Below, piece after piece: positions 9,446-15,783 of a stretch of 48,572 bases of DNA. The stretch is taken from contig RPRI01000028.1 in NCBI GenBank assembly GCA_003818505.1, positions 1 to 48,572 on the forward strand, given 5' to 3'. This DNA comes from Desulfobacteraceae bacterium (lineage in GTDB: Bacteria; Desulfobacterota; Desulfobacteria; Desulfobacterales; RPRI01). Position numbers and translations under genes: made by a program. The notes below the pieces were generated by a model. The model was not told where the DNA came from and did no database searches. It worked only from the letters and a program-made list of their open reading frames with translations. The stretch's first letter is position 1. The number at the start of each line of letters is the position of its first letter.

Positions 9446-9724
9446 TTATTTTCCCACTTCGACCAGAGAGCCATTGATGAATTTATGGATAATGCTTGAT
9501 ACATAAGTCTGATAGGGTAGGCCTTCATTTACCGCTTTTTTTTGAAGCTCAAGGAGGTCTCTTTCAGAAATCCGTATATTCAGTCTCTTGTCCTTTCTCA
9601 GGGTATTGCGGGCATACGCAATCAACTCTTTCTTTCTTTTTGCAAGGTTTTTAACGGGTATCCATTCATCTTTCTCAAAGCTATCGAGTATTTCCTTTTC
9701 TTCTTTCGTTAATTTAGTCTTCAT
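9446..9724 (-). CDS. Ribbon-helix-helix antitoxin (CopG/BrnA-like)
   Basis: The 92-aa protein is the likely antitoxin of the BrnT-like toxin encoded just upstream; the two genes overlap by 4 bp. A Lys/Glu-rich N-terminal half is followed by a C-terminal ribbon-helix-helix core: KRLNIRISERDLLELQKKA supplies the strand and first helix, and GLPYQTYVSSIIHKF the second. In this family the RHH domain binds the operator and the other part wraps the toxin. Both genes should be co-transcribed and autorepressed; a CACATTGTG dyad lies upstream of the toxin start. Its 3' end abuts the repeat carrying the vapC remnant. Confidence 0.85.
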   Translation of the reverse strand: MKTKLTKEEKEILDSFEKDEWIPVKNLAKRKKELIAYARNTLRKDKRLNIRISERDLLELQKKAVNEGLPYQTYVSSIIHKFINGSLVEVGK

Positions 9725-9999
9725 ATATTTTCTCCAAGATATCTTTGTGTTGCCTTCCTGCTCGGAATAATGGTCTTCAGAAATAACTCTTCCTCATTCT
9801 CAACATAAGGTACAAGATAGGCATAATTGGCAATGGCGATGACCATAATTCGCTGTCCGGGGTATGCCTGCTGGTTGGGATGTCGATAATCGTCTAATAT
9901 GTCACCCCTTTCAATGTAGAAAACTACATCCTCAAAACAAATGCCCCGTGACGCTTTTAGAACCACACTCTTTTCAGAATTCCAATTAAAATTCTTCAT
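9721..9999 (-). CDS. BrnT-family ribonuclease toxin
   Basis: This 92-aa protein has the BrnT layout: an N-terminal FNWNSEK motif (family F.WD..K), the central GICFEDVVFYIERG corresponding to GVSFEEA..VF, and the C-terminal IIPSRKATQRYL matching the ISARRAT..E end. BrnT toxins are RelE-fold RNases that block translation. The gene precedes its antitoxin gene, the usual BrnTA order, with a 4-bp overlap. No strong Shine-Dalgarno precedes the ATG, in keeping with low toxin expression. The cassette lies between R3 copies at 8926 and 10063. Confidence 0.85.
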   Translation of the reverse strand: MKNFNWNSEKSVVLKASRGICFEDVVFYIERGDILDDYRHPNQQAYPGQRIMVIAIANYAYLVPYVENEEELFLKTIIPSRKATQRYLGENI

Positions 10000-10062
10000 T
10001 TGTTATTAGGTTATCACATTGTGTGCATTATGGCAAAATTAATATTTAGTATATCTTGCGGC

Positions 10063-10291
10063 CAACAAGTTATTCTATAGTTTCTGTATATCTCCACGAG
10101 CTGGAGGATGTTCCGTGTTCCCGATTTTCAGAGTATTGTATCTCCTTATAATCTATCATAATATTCCTGACAAGTATTTTCCGGGTTTTTGTTGTTTTAC
10201 CGTATATCATGCCATTTGTTTGGATATACAGACAGGTGCAAAGCTCTTCAAGGATCTCGGTGAATAGCGGAATAGTCAGAAACGGGTGCAG
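10063..10291. repeat. Direct repeat R3, copy 2 (short form)
   Basis: This aligns to the first ~229 bp of the 478-bp repeats at 8926 and 11796, in the same orientation. It stops before the vapC 3' end that the other two carry. Together with copy 1 it brackets the BrnT/RHH cassette, as expected if homologous recombination between R3 copies inserts or removes cassettes. Confidence 0.85.
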
Positions 10292-10415
10292 ATTTTTTCG
10301 TTTAACTTTCAAATTATTCCATCCGTATCATACATTCCGGAATTCAGTTGTTCCGGCTACGGAGATTAAAATTCTAGGATATACCATTATTCAATCTTAT
10401 ATCCGACTTTTTCTT

Positions 10416-10474
10416 AGTACCTTAGAAATAATTTTCTGAGCGTTTCTGGCAGAAAATTATTTCGTGAAGGTACT
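10416..10474. repeat. Long perfect-stem inverted repeat
   Basis: The inner arms are AAATAATTTTCTG (10426-10438) and CAGAAAATTATTT (10450-10462), a perfect 13-bp stem with an 11-nt loop. Outer arms AGTACCTT (10416-10423) and AAGGTACT (10467-10474) extend it across small internal loops. Neither side carries a T-run, so it is not a classical intrinsic terminator. It lies about 50 bp beyond the stop of the gene at 10526-11089 and might stabilise that transcript's 3' end, or be a small palindromic element. Confidence 0.7.
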
Positions 10475-10525
10475 TATCCCGTTTATCGGGGTTAGGTTTT
10501 TGGCAACCGAAGGGCCATATAGAAG

Positions 10526-11089
10526 TTAGGTGCCTTTTGCCGGGTATTTTCGATGTGTTTTAGCCTTGTCTCGTTGAATATGTTCATGGTAGTCGGAATG
10601 TATTTTCTTGATGAGTTCCTCCAGTGTCGGTGTGCCCGTAAAAGCTTCTCGGTGAATCCGCTCTTTTTCTATCATCTCTTTTTCCATCTGTCTTCTGTAT
10701 GCCTCTTCGTCAAACGGACCCCATTCCTCTTCCAACTTTCTTTTTACGTGCTCCCAGGGAATTCCCTTCGTGTTACCGGCTTCCACTTCTTTGAGTCTTT
10801 CATCAAGTACAGATCCCATGGGATCTTCTTTTCTTTCGTATCCCGGCTCAGGGATGTTGTCATAGTCAAGGATTGGCTTTCCGAACGCCTCTGCCATAAT
10901 TACCCATGAATGCCGCAGCTCTTCTATGTTCTCTCCAAAAGGCTCCACCGGATCTTGGGTGATTGCTCCCACATGTTCGCTCTTGTCATAGTATGCCTCA
11001 TGTACGGCATACGTGTAATCCACTCTTTCCTTCTTGTCCGTGGGATCAATGAATACATTCCTCTTTCGTACAACTCGATAGTTCCACAT
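10526..11089 (-). CDS. Hypothetical protein, 187 aa
   Basis: I do not recognise the family. The N-terminus (MWNYRVVRK) and the motif YAVHEAYYD look like a compact beta-rich domain. The segment around residues 40-60 (DPVEPFGENIEELRHSW) is distinctive, and the C-terminal half is highly charged and probably helical (about 110-175). There is no signal peptide or membrane segment. The ATG is preceded by AAGG and a perfect 9-bp palindrome at 11104-11123, which could be an operator. It lies downstream of the HicBA module on the same strand within the island. It might be a solitary toxin-antitoxin-associated protein, but this is a guess from context. Confidence 0.7.
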   Translation of the reverse strand: MWNYRVVRKRNVFIDPTDKKERVDYTYAVHEAYYDKSEHVGAITQDPVEPFGENIEELRHSWVIMAEAFGKPILDYDNIPEPGYERKEDPMGSVLDERLKEVEAGNTKGIPWEHVKRKLEEEWGPFDEEAYRRQMEKEMIEKERIHREAFTGTPTLEELIKKIHSDYHEHIQRDKAKTHRKYPAKGT

Positions 11090-11103
11090 GTTTTACCTTG
11101 TTC

Positions 11104-11123
11104 TGCTGAGCAACTGCTCAGCA
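11104..11123. promoter_or_regulatory. Perfect palindrome upstream of the 187-aa gene (candidate operator)
   Basis: TGCTGAGCA (11104-11112) and TGCTCAGCA (11115-11123) form a perfect 9-bp inverted repeat with a 2-nt centre. It ends 15 bp before the start codon at 11089 (minus strand). Such short-spaced dyads usually bind a dimeric repressor or form a tight leader hairpin. No binding partner can be named. Confidence 0.45.
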
Positions 11124-11225
11124 AGGATCTGATGTGTGTGTATGTGATGCCTAAGGGTAAGCTGCGCCACCCAAGGCATTGGATAAGCCGACAGCATATC
11201 CCAGTGTCGGTTTGATCCTATTGGG

Positions 11226-11444
11226 CTAAAGCTTTTCCCATTCTTCCTTGGAGACTCCAGCTTGTCGTAGAATCCTTGTCAAAAACTCTTTACCAATGTC
11301 TTTGTTGTGCGGATTTGGTATTCTCAGAGCCAGATTCCCCTTCACCATGAACGGATGATTCCCGCCAGAATAAGGGCCGTCAAAACCACACTTGTGGAGG
11401 CACCTGATGAGAACATCCCTTTTGACCGGACCGAACGTAGGCAT
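11226..11444 (-). CDS. hicA: HicA-family mRNA interferase toxin
   Basis: The 72-aa protein has the HicA double-stranded-RNA-binding-like fold signature: the N-terminal VKRDVLIRCLHKCGF helix followed by GGNHPFMV, where the His (family G.sHh) is catalytic, and a C-terminal helix with GKEFLTRILRQAGVS. HicA cleaves mRNA and is neutralised by HicB. It is encoded downstream of hicB with a 1-nt stop/start overlap (TGATG), implying translational coupling. Here the antitoxin gene comes first, the reverse of the common hicAB order. Confidence 0.88.
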   Translation of the reverse strand: MPTFGPVKRDVLIRCLHKCGFDGPYSGGNHPFMVKGNLALRIPNPHNKDIGKEFLTRILRQAGVSKEEWEKL

Positions 11445-11692
11445 CAGGCGGCTACCTGTTTCTTGATCTCTATTTCGATGTTGTCAATTGGAGGAATAAG
11501 AAGGTTTTTATAAACGCGAAACAGAACCCACTCCTCAAGAATTTCCTCCAGTTGGTTTCTGCACTGCTCCAGCGTCGGAGCATTTGAGTAAACGCCAGGG
11601 CACTCGAGAATCTCACCGTAGTACGTCCCTTCATCCGGGAGGATTTCATACTTGGCGTGATCCATAGCCGTCTGAATGTATTTTCTGATCAT
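11444..11692 (-). CDS. hicB: HicB-family antitoxin
   Basis: This 82-aa protein is the partner of the adjacent HicA. It has the HicB partial RNase-H-like fold: an AKYEILPDEGTYYGEI strand pair, then the ECPGVYSNAPTLEQC motif (family CPG..s.G.T.eEA) and an amphipathic helix. It lacks a clear C-terminal DNA-binding domain, which some short HicB proteins also lack, so autoregulation is uncertain. The ATG follows AAGGAAGG at about 7 bp. It is first in the hicB-hicA operon on the minus strand. Confidence 0.87.
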   Translation of the reverse strand: MIRKYIQTAMDHAKYEILPDEGTYYGEILECPGVYSNAPTLEQCRNQLEEILEEWVLFRVYKNLLIPPIDNIEIEIKKQVAA

Positions 11693-12055
11693 ATCTTTTC
11701 CTTCCTTCTATGCAACCAACTCTGCGGATCACCTGCAAAGTCTGGGCATGAGCCTGAAGGGATCATGAAAAGATTTTGCCAGGTGCAGTCGCCGGCAACA
11801 AGTTATTCTATAGTTTTTGTATATCTCCACGAGCTGGAGGATGTTCCATGTTTCCGACTTTCAGATTATTGTATCTCCTTATAATCTATTATAATATTCC
11901 TGACAAGTTATTCCCGGGTTTTTGTTGCTCTTCCGTATATCATGCCATCTGTTTGGATATACAGACAGACGCAAAGTTCTTCAAATATCTTGGTGAATAG
12001 CGGAATAGTCAGAAACTGGTGCGGATGCAAGAAGCCGCGCCTTACAGCTCAGAGG
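11693..12055. other. Non-coding stretch between hicB and vapC
   Basis: No gene is supported here. The first ~100 bp should contain the hicBA promoter. The remainder, from 11796, is R3 copy 3. Plus-strand frames here of up to about 75 codons look spurious, since the three R3 copies do not share an intact frame. Confidence 0.6.
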
Positions 12056-12273
12056 TTATACATAAATTTTTAAAGGGCAAACCGAGGCAATCAGATCGAA
12101 GTCATTGTCATTGTGGAGCAGATAAAGGTTATTTTCTATGGCGGTACGGGCGATCAGGCAGTCGGCGGTTTTACGGATGGTGATGCCCTGCCTCCTGCAT
12201 TGTCTGTAGATTTGTGCCGCTTCAATATAGGAGTCCTTATCCCGCAGCCCGGCAATGGGAAATTTGAGCAGGC
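11796..12273. repeat. Direct repeat R3, copy 3 (long form, includes the 3' half of intact vapC)
   Basis: This copy matches 8926-9403 over 478 bp. Here the repeated vapC sequence belongs to an intact gene, so this is likely the parental arrangement and copy 1 the product of duplication and deletion. The repeat ends inside vapC at 12273 without any change in that gene. Confidence 0.88.
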
Positions 12274-12451
12274 ATCTCCTGGCCGCTTCGTATTCCCTGT
12301 CTTCCCTGAATCCCTGAAGGACTTCGGTCAGGATATATTCCGAAAGATATGCTTCCTCTTCATCGGTTATCAGCTTTTCCAATGCGGAGACGGCAATTCC
12401 TTCGGCGCCGTTGAAGAAATCAATCCAGACGGAGGAGTCAATCAGTATCAT
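12056..12451 (-). CDS. vapC: VapC-family PIN-domain ribonuclease toxin
   Basis: The 131-aa protein is a full PIN domain: MILIDSSVWIDFF gives the first catalytic Asp (D5), and the C-terminal part has RKTADCLIA and HNDNDFDLIA with the remaining acidic residues. VapC toxins cut specific RNAs and need Mg2+. The gene overlaps the vapB stop region by 14 bp (VapB ends at 12438), so the pair is translationally coupled. Its 3' half is duplicated at 9186-9403. Confidence 0.92.
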   Translation of the reverse strand: MILIDSSVWIDFFNGAEGIAVSALEKLITDEEEAYLSEYILTEVLQGFREDREYEAARRCLLKFPIAGLRDKDSYIEAAQIYRQCRRQGITIRKTADCLIARTAIENNLYLLHNDNDFDLIASVCPLKIYV

Positions 12452-12647
12452 TGAAACGGCTCCTTCTCATCTCTTCCAGATCTCCATCCCAGCGGAGCTT
12501 CCCTTTGAATCGCAGAATTTCTTTTCTCTCTTTCCTCCGGATCAGCTCCCGCAAGGCAAAGTTTACGACCTCTTTTTTTGTCTTAAGCCCCGTATACTCA
12601 AGACCCTTCTTAATGAGTTCTTCTTCGATCACGATATTGGTACGCAT
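12438..12647 (-). CDS. vapB: VapB-family antitoxin
   Basis: This 69-aa protein starts MRTNIVIEEEL, a short RHH-type strand, followed by LEYTGLKTKKEVVNFALRELI, the helix pair typical of the VapB (DUF2191-like) group. A C-terminal toxin-binding tail ends in FNDTD. In-frame starts also exist at 12656 (GTG) and 12653 (ATG), but the ATG at 12647 sits 8 bp after GGAGG, the best spacing, so I choose it. It is followed by vapC with an overlap and preceded by a near-consensus promoter with an inverted repeat. Confidence 0.9.
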   Translation of the reverse strand: MRTNIVIEEELIKKGLEYTGLKTKKEVVNFALRELIRRKERKEILRFKGKLRWDGDLEEMRRSRFNDTD

Positions 12648-12671
12648 TTTCATCACCTCCCGATTTTGCTG

Positions 12672-12705
12672 TACACATTTTAACGGGCAATGATGTGTAT
12701 GTCAA
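12672..12705 (-). promoter_or_regulatory. vapBC promoter with candidate operator
   Basis: On the minus strand, -35 TTGACA (12705-12700) and -10 TAAAAT (12682-12677) are separated by exactly 17 bp. An inverted repeat, TACACAT (12672-12678) and ATGTGTA (12693-12699), overlaps the -10 and most of the spacer, the expected place for VapBC autorepression. It faces away from the FitAB-type promoter about 35 bp further right. Confidence 0.72.
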
Positions 12706-12734
12706 GCAACCCATTTGTTCAATTCAGATAATTA

Positions 12735-12767
12735 TTGACACATCTGCTGAAAGTAACCATTATGGTT
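12735..12767 (+). promoter_or_regulatory. Promoter and palindromic operator of the FitAB-like module
   Basis: -35 TTGACA (12735-12740), a 17-bp spacer and -10 CATTAT (12758-12763) lie upstream of the antitoxin gene at 12801. A perfect palindrome AACCAT-T-ATGGTT (12755-12767) covers the -10, and a related half-site (CCATAAGG) follows. This is the classic position for antitoxin autorepression. Confidence 0.72.
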
Positions 12768-12800
12768 CCATAAGGTATATAAAAGATATGGAGGGTAATT

Positions 12801-13043
12801 ATGGCTACAATAACTTTAAAAAACATCCCCGATCCGACATACAATACATTAAAACAGCTTGCCGCTGATAATCGCCGTAGTATCAACAGTGAAATTATTA
12901 ACTTAATAGAGAAGGCAACAAAAAGTTCAAAGATTGATCCAGATCAGCACCTGGTACTCGCGAGAAACTTTCGGGAGAAATCTAAACATCATTTTGTTGA
13001 CGATGCAAAGCTTACTGAAATTAAAAATGAGGGAAGGCCATGA
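12801..13043 (+). CDS. FitA/Arc-type RHH antitoxin
   Basis: The 80-aa protein begins MATITLKNIPDPTYNTLKQLA, a ribbon-helix-helix DNA-binding domain of the FitA/Arc kind (strand, then RSINSEIINLIEKA as second helix). The C-terminal part should bind the PIN toxin. GGAGGG (12790-12795) lies 5 bp before the ATG. The stop codon TGA (13041-13043) overlaps an ATG at 13040, the original toxin start, in an ATGA arrangement. An R2-family element has since been inserted immediately after this overlap. Confidence 0.87.
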   Translation: MATITLKNIPDPTYNTLKQLAADNRRSINSEIINLIEKATKSSKIDPDQHLVLARNFREKSKHHFVDDAKLTEIKNEGRP

Positions 13044-13046
13044 TTG

Positions 13047-13197
13047 ACAGCTTCGTAAATAGTCCGATTTCTTCGTTGCGCTTCATCCCGTTGTGATTGC
13101 GGCGTACGATAAGCACTCCTCATCACACGGGAATTGTGATGCCTTGAACTTGAACTTTTTACTTTGCCGTCAGAATTATGACTTTTTACAAGTTCAT
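13047..13197 (+). mobile_element. MITE-like R2-family element inserted in a toxin-antitoxin operon
   Basis: This 151-bp element is flanked by the 8-bp direct repeats CATGATTG at 13039-13046 and 13198-13205, which look like a target-site duplication. It begins ACAGCTTCGTAAATAGTC and ends GACTTTTTACAAGTTCAT, imperfect terminal inverted repeats. Internal ends (ACTTTGCCGTC) relate it to the other R2 copies, but its core has diverged. It has no coding capacity, so it would need a transposase supplied from elsewhere. It separates the antitoxin from its toxin. Confidence 0.82.
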
Positions 13198-13198
13198 C

Positions 13199-13606
13199 AT
13201 GATTGTTGTTGATACAAAAATTATCAGCTACTTTTACCTTTCTTCTGAGTATTCTGCAGTTGCAGATGAGCTGTTTTTAAAAAACTCTGCCTGGGCGGCT
13301 CCGCTTTTATGGCGGAGTGAGTTTAGAAACATACTTTCGTATTACGCCGGAAAACAAATAATTACCTTGCAGGATGCGATTCAGATTTTTGAAATAGCCG
13401 AGAGTCTATTGCATCATAATGAGTACGAGGTTAATTCAGCACAAGTCCTGAAATTGTCGCAAAGCAGCGGTTGTTCAGCATATGACTGTGAGTTTGTCAG
13501 TCTGGCACAGGACTTAAATGTGCCTCTTGTCACTATGGATAAAAAAATTCTTGATAACTTTCAAAATACTGCTGTATCAATTCAGAAATATATGGAAAAA
13601 TACTGA
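13199..13606 (+). CDS. PIN-domain toxin (FitB/VapC type) split from its antitoxin by an insertion
   Basis: From the ATG at 13199 the protein is 135 aa and starts MIVVDTKII, with the catalytic D5 of PIN ribonucleases. Later acidic positions fall in LLWRSEFRN and SAYDCEFVSLAQ, and the family end LVTMDKKIL is present. An in-frame ATG at 13178 lies within the inserted element and would add seven residues unlike PIN starts, so I reject it. The native Shine-Dalgarno (GGGAAGG before 13040) now lies on the far side of the 151-bp insertion, so translation is probably reduced or uncoupled. The reading frame itself is intact. Confidence 0.87.
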   Translation: MIVVDTKIISYFYLSSEYSAVADELFLKNSAWAAPLLWRSEFRNILSYYAGKQIITLQDAIQIFEIAESLLHHNEYEVNSAQVLKLSQSSGCSAYDCEFVSLAQDLNVPLVTMDKKILDNFQNTAVSIQKYMEKY

Positions 13607-13660
13607 ATGGCAAAGTTTTTGATATTTAATTATGGCAACTAAAGCAAGGAGGATTTAATC

Positions 13661-14950
13661 ATGAGAGAGGTTGTAATTGTCGGTGGATCAAGGACTGCCG
13701 TAGGAGCGTTTGGCGGAGGATTAAAAGATGTACCGGTTGTTGATCTTGGCGCACTGGTCATAAAGGATGCTCTTAAAAGAGCAGGTTTGAGGCCTGTTGC
13801 GGGAAAAGAGATGGAGGAGAATGCTCCGGATAAATTGAAAGATAAAGGGTTAACCGAGCTTGAGAGCAGATATGCGGAGCGGGACAATTCCAAAAGCCCT
13901 GTTACGGTTGATGAAGTAATTATGGGCAATGTGCTCCAGGCCTGTCAGGGCCAGAATCCGGCCAGGCAGTCCATGATAAGGGCAGGGCTTCCGAAAGAGA
14001 CCCCGGCATTTACAATCAATAAGGTTTGCGGTTCCGGATTAAAATCCATTGCATTGGGCGCTTCTTCCATAATGACTGGTCAGGCCGATGTAATAATAGC
14101 AGGAGGCCAGGAAAATATGAGCCTAGCGCCGATGGCCCTTCCGAAAGCCCGCTGGGGGCACAGAATGGAGCTTACTGGGTCAGGCCAGATTTATGACCTC
14201 ATGGTTTTTGACGGTTTATTCGAAATTTTTTACGGTTATCATATGGGTTTAACAGCTGAAAATATTGCTGCAACTTATGGAATCAGCAGGGAGGAACAGG
14301 ATAAGCTCGGAGTCATGAGCCACAACAGGGCGATGGCTGCCATTAAGAACGGAATATTTGCACAGGAGATAGTTCCGGTGGTTGTGAAGACAGGCAAAGG
14401 TGAAACCGTATTTGATACTGATGAACGCCCGATGGAAACAAGCATGGAAAAAATGGCTAAACTAAGACCTGCGTTCAAAAAAGACGGTAGTGTAACTGCT
14501 GGAAATGCTTCAGGTATTAATGACGGGGCTGCGGCAGTTGTTTTGATGAGTTCCGAAAAAGCAAAAGAGCTGGGTCTTGAGCCCATTGTATCGATCAAGG
14601 CTTTTGCTTCAGGCGGTGTTGATCCGGCATACATGGGACTCGGCCCTGTTCCTGCTGTCAGGAAAGTCTTGAAATCGGCCGGTATGACATTAAAAAATAT
14701 TGATATGATTGAGTTAAACGAAGCATTTGCCGCGCAGGCGATCGGTTGCATGCAGGAGCTTGGAATTGAATATGATAGACCAAATGAACTTGGAAGCGGT
14801 ATATCTTTAGGGCATCCGATAGGCTGCACAGGGGCGCGCCAGATGGTTTCAGGAATGAACCAGATGAAAAGGAAAGGATTCACCACAGGACTCATTACGA
14901 TGTGCATCGGTGGCGGAATGGGGATGGCGATGATTATTGAGAGAAAATAG
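13661..14950 (+). CDS. Acetyl-CoA acetyltransferase / thiolase II
   Basis: This thiolase catalyses acetoacetyl-CoA formation or thiolysis in fatty-acid or PHB-type metabolism. The nucleophile is Cys123 in NKVCGSGLKS; the His is in GHPIGCTGAR and the second Cys in CIGGGMGMA. At 429 aa it is about 36 residues longer than typical (about 393). The excess is a charged insert at about residues 46-81, between the first helix region (ALKRAGLRP) and VDEVIMGNVLQ, which are normally almost contiguous. The start has AAGGAGG upstream (13646-13655). Which acyl chain it prefers is not visible. Confidence 0.94.
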   Translation: MREVVIVGGSRTAVGAFGGGLKDVPVVDLGALVIKDALKRAGLRPVAGKEMEENAPDKLKDKGLTELESRYAERDNSKSPVTVDEVIMGNVLQACQGQNPARQSMIRAGLPKETPAFTINKVCGSGLKSIALGASSIMTGQADVIIAGGQENMSLAPMALPKARWGHRMELTGSGQIYDLMVFDGLFEIFYGYHMGLTAENIAATYGISREEQDKLGVMSHNRAMAAIKNGIFAQEIVPVVVKTGKGETVFDTDERPMETSMEKMAKLRPAFKKDGSVTAGNASGINDGAAAVVLMSSEKAKELGLEPIVSIKAFASGGVDPAYMGLGPVPAVRKVLKSAGMTLKNIDMIELNEAFAAQAIGCMQELGIEYDRPNELGSGISLGHPIGCTGARQMVSGMNQMKRKGFTTGLITMCIGGGMGMAMIIERK

Positions 14951-14955
14951 GTCTG

Positions 14956-15106
14956 ACGGCTTCGTAAAAAGTCATTCTGCTGTGTTGCGCTTCATCTTTC
15001 GTCATTGCAGCGTACCATAAAGTACGCTTCATTCCTAAAGATTCGCGCGCCTTGCATACTGAGCTTTTTACTTTGCCGTCTGAAATTTGACTTTTTCGGG
15101 TACATC
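14956..15106 (+). mobile_element. MITE-like R2 element, copy D, with target-site duplication
   Basis: This 151-bp element begins ACGGCTTCGTAAAAAGTC and ends GACTTTTTCGGGTACATC. It is flanked by AGGTCTG at 14949-14955 and 15107-15113. It contains the conserved R2 core with GCGTAC...GTACGC. The left duplicate overlaps the thiolase stop codon (TAG), so it inserted right at the gene end. Its length matches the copy at 13047. Confidence 0.78.
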
Positions 15107-15244
15107 AGGTCTGTTTTTTCTTTACTTATTAAACTGTTGCTGGTAAAAACTATACAGGTGGACAGTCTGTGGCAGTCTAATAGCCTTCAGCCTGCAGACT
15201 AAAGTTTATTATACAGATTCAACTGGTTATAGGAGATTCACAAG

Positions 15245-15400
15245 ATGGATATCAGCAGAAAATTGGGAGTACTGGTTTTTTGTGGTGTGCCTGCCATAAT
15301 CGGGGGCGGGATAGTGTACGCTCTTTTCGGCAGTTATATTCCTGTCGTTGTATTTGAAGTATTTCTTTTATTCATTGCAGGAGCATTTGTCAGCAAATAA
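15245..15400 (+). CDS. Small membrane protein, 51 aa
   Basis: ATG at 15245 is preceded by AGGAGA at suitable spacing and opens a 51-codon frame starting MDISRKLGVLVF and ending GAFVSK. It has two hydrophobic stretches, about residues 7-28 (with GGG) and 32-49, separated by GSY, so it would be a two-pass inner-membrane hairpin. I do not recognise the family. It stands alone between the R2 element and gyrA. The good ribosome-binding site and clean hydrophobic pattern support a real gene. Confidence 0.6.
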   Translation: MDISRKLGVLVFCGVPAIIGGGIVYALFGSYIPVVVFEVFLLFIAGAFVSK

Positions 15401-15783
15401 GTAAGATTTAGGAATTTGCATTTTGGACGCAGATAAACGCAGATTACCTGGATTTTAAAATATAAAGAACTATACACAACGTCATAAATAATTGTGCGTG
15501 ACTATCTTTGCTGAGAGAAAATCCCTGCAGCACTTGGTTCGACAGTCTCACCATGACCGGTCACCCTGAGCTTGTCGAAGGGTGCCGTATCGGATGCGCA
15601 AATTACGTCGTCATATATCATAGAATAATTATCTGCGTGTATCGGCGAAATCAGCGTCATAATTTAATAATCTCGATTATCGCCCTTTCTGCCGGTTAAA
15701 TTCCGCATGTAATATGCCGTTTATTACCGTGAGCAGGAAATATTCATTTTAAATGACAGCAATAGAGTTTATAGGGTTATGTT
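15401..15783. other. Intergenic region upstream of gyrA
   Basis: No gene is supported. It contains a palindromic repeat at 15536-15583 and should carry the gyrA promoter, but I could not single out a convincing -35/-10 pair. A 63-codon plus-strand frame at 15508-15699 runs through the palindrome and is not credible. Confidence 0.6.
15536..15583. repeat. Palindromic intergenic repeat (TTCGACA type)
   Basis: TTCGACAGTCTCA on the left and TGAGCTTGTCGAA on the right are inverted with 11 of 13 matches around an ACCATGACCGGTCACC centre. Repeats of this appearance are scattered in many bacterial genomes as non-coding palindromic units. Only one copy is present here. Confidence 0.65.

Larger units (their letters stand above)
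10000..10525. other. Non-coding stretch upstream of the BrnT cassette
   Basis: No gene can be supported here. It holds, in order: the probable brnT promoter/operator region (about 10005-10050, with a CACATTGTG dyad), R3 copy 2 (10063-10291), and an AT-rich stretch with a long near-perfect hairpin (10416-10474). The 80-codon minus-strand frame across R3 at 10070-10312 is not kept open in the other two copies, so I do not call it. Confidence 0.6.

Noticed and set aside
10070-10312. 80-codon minus-strand frame in R3 copy 2
   Set aside because: The equivalent frames in copies 1 and 3 are broken by an in-frame stop after the DYKEIQ stretch. I kept this as a repeat.
15536-15583. Terminator or attenuator before gyrA
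   Set aside because: The palindrome has no T-run, sits 200 bp upstream, and resembles a dispersed intergenic repeat.
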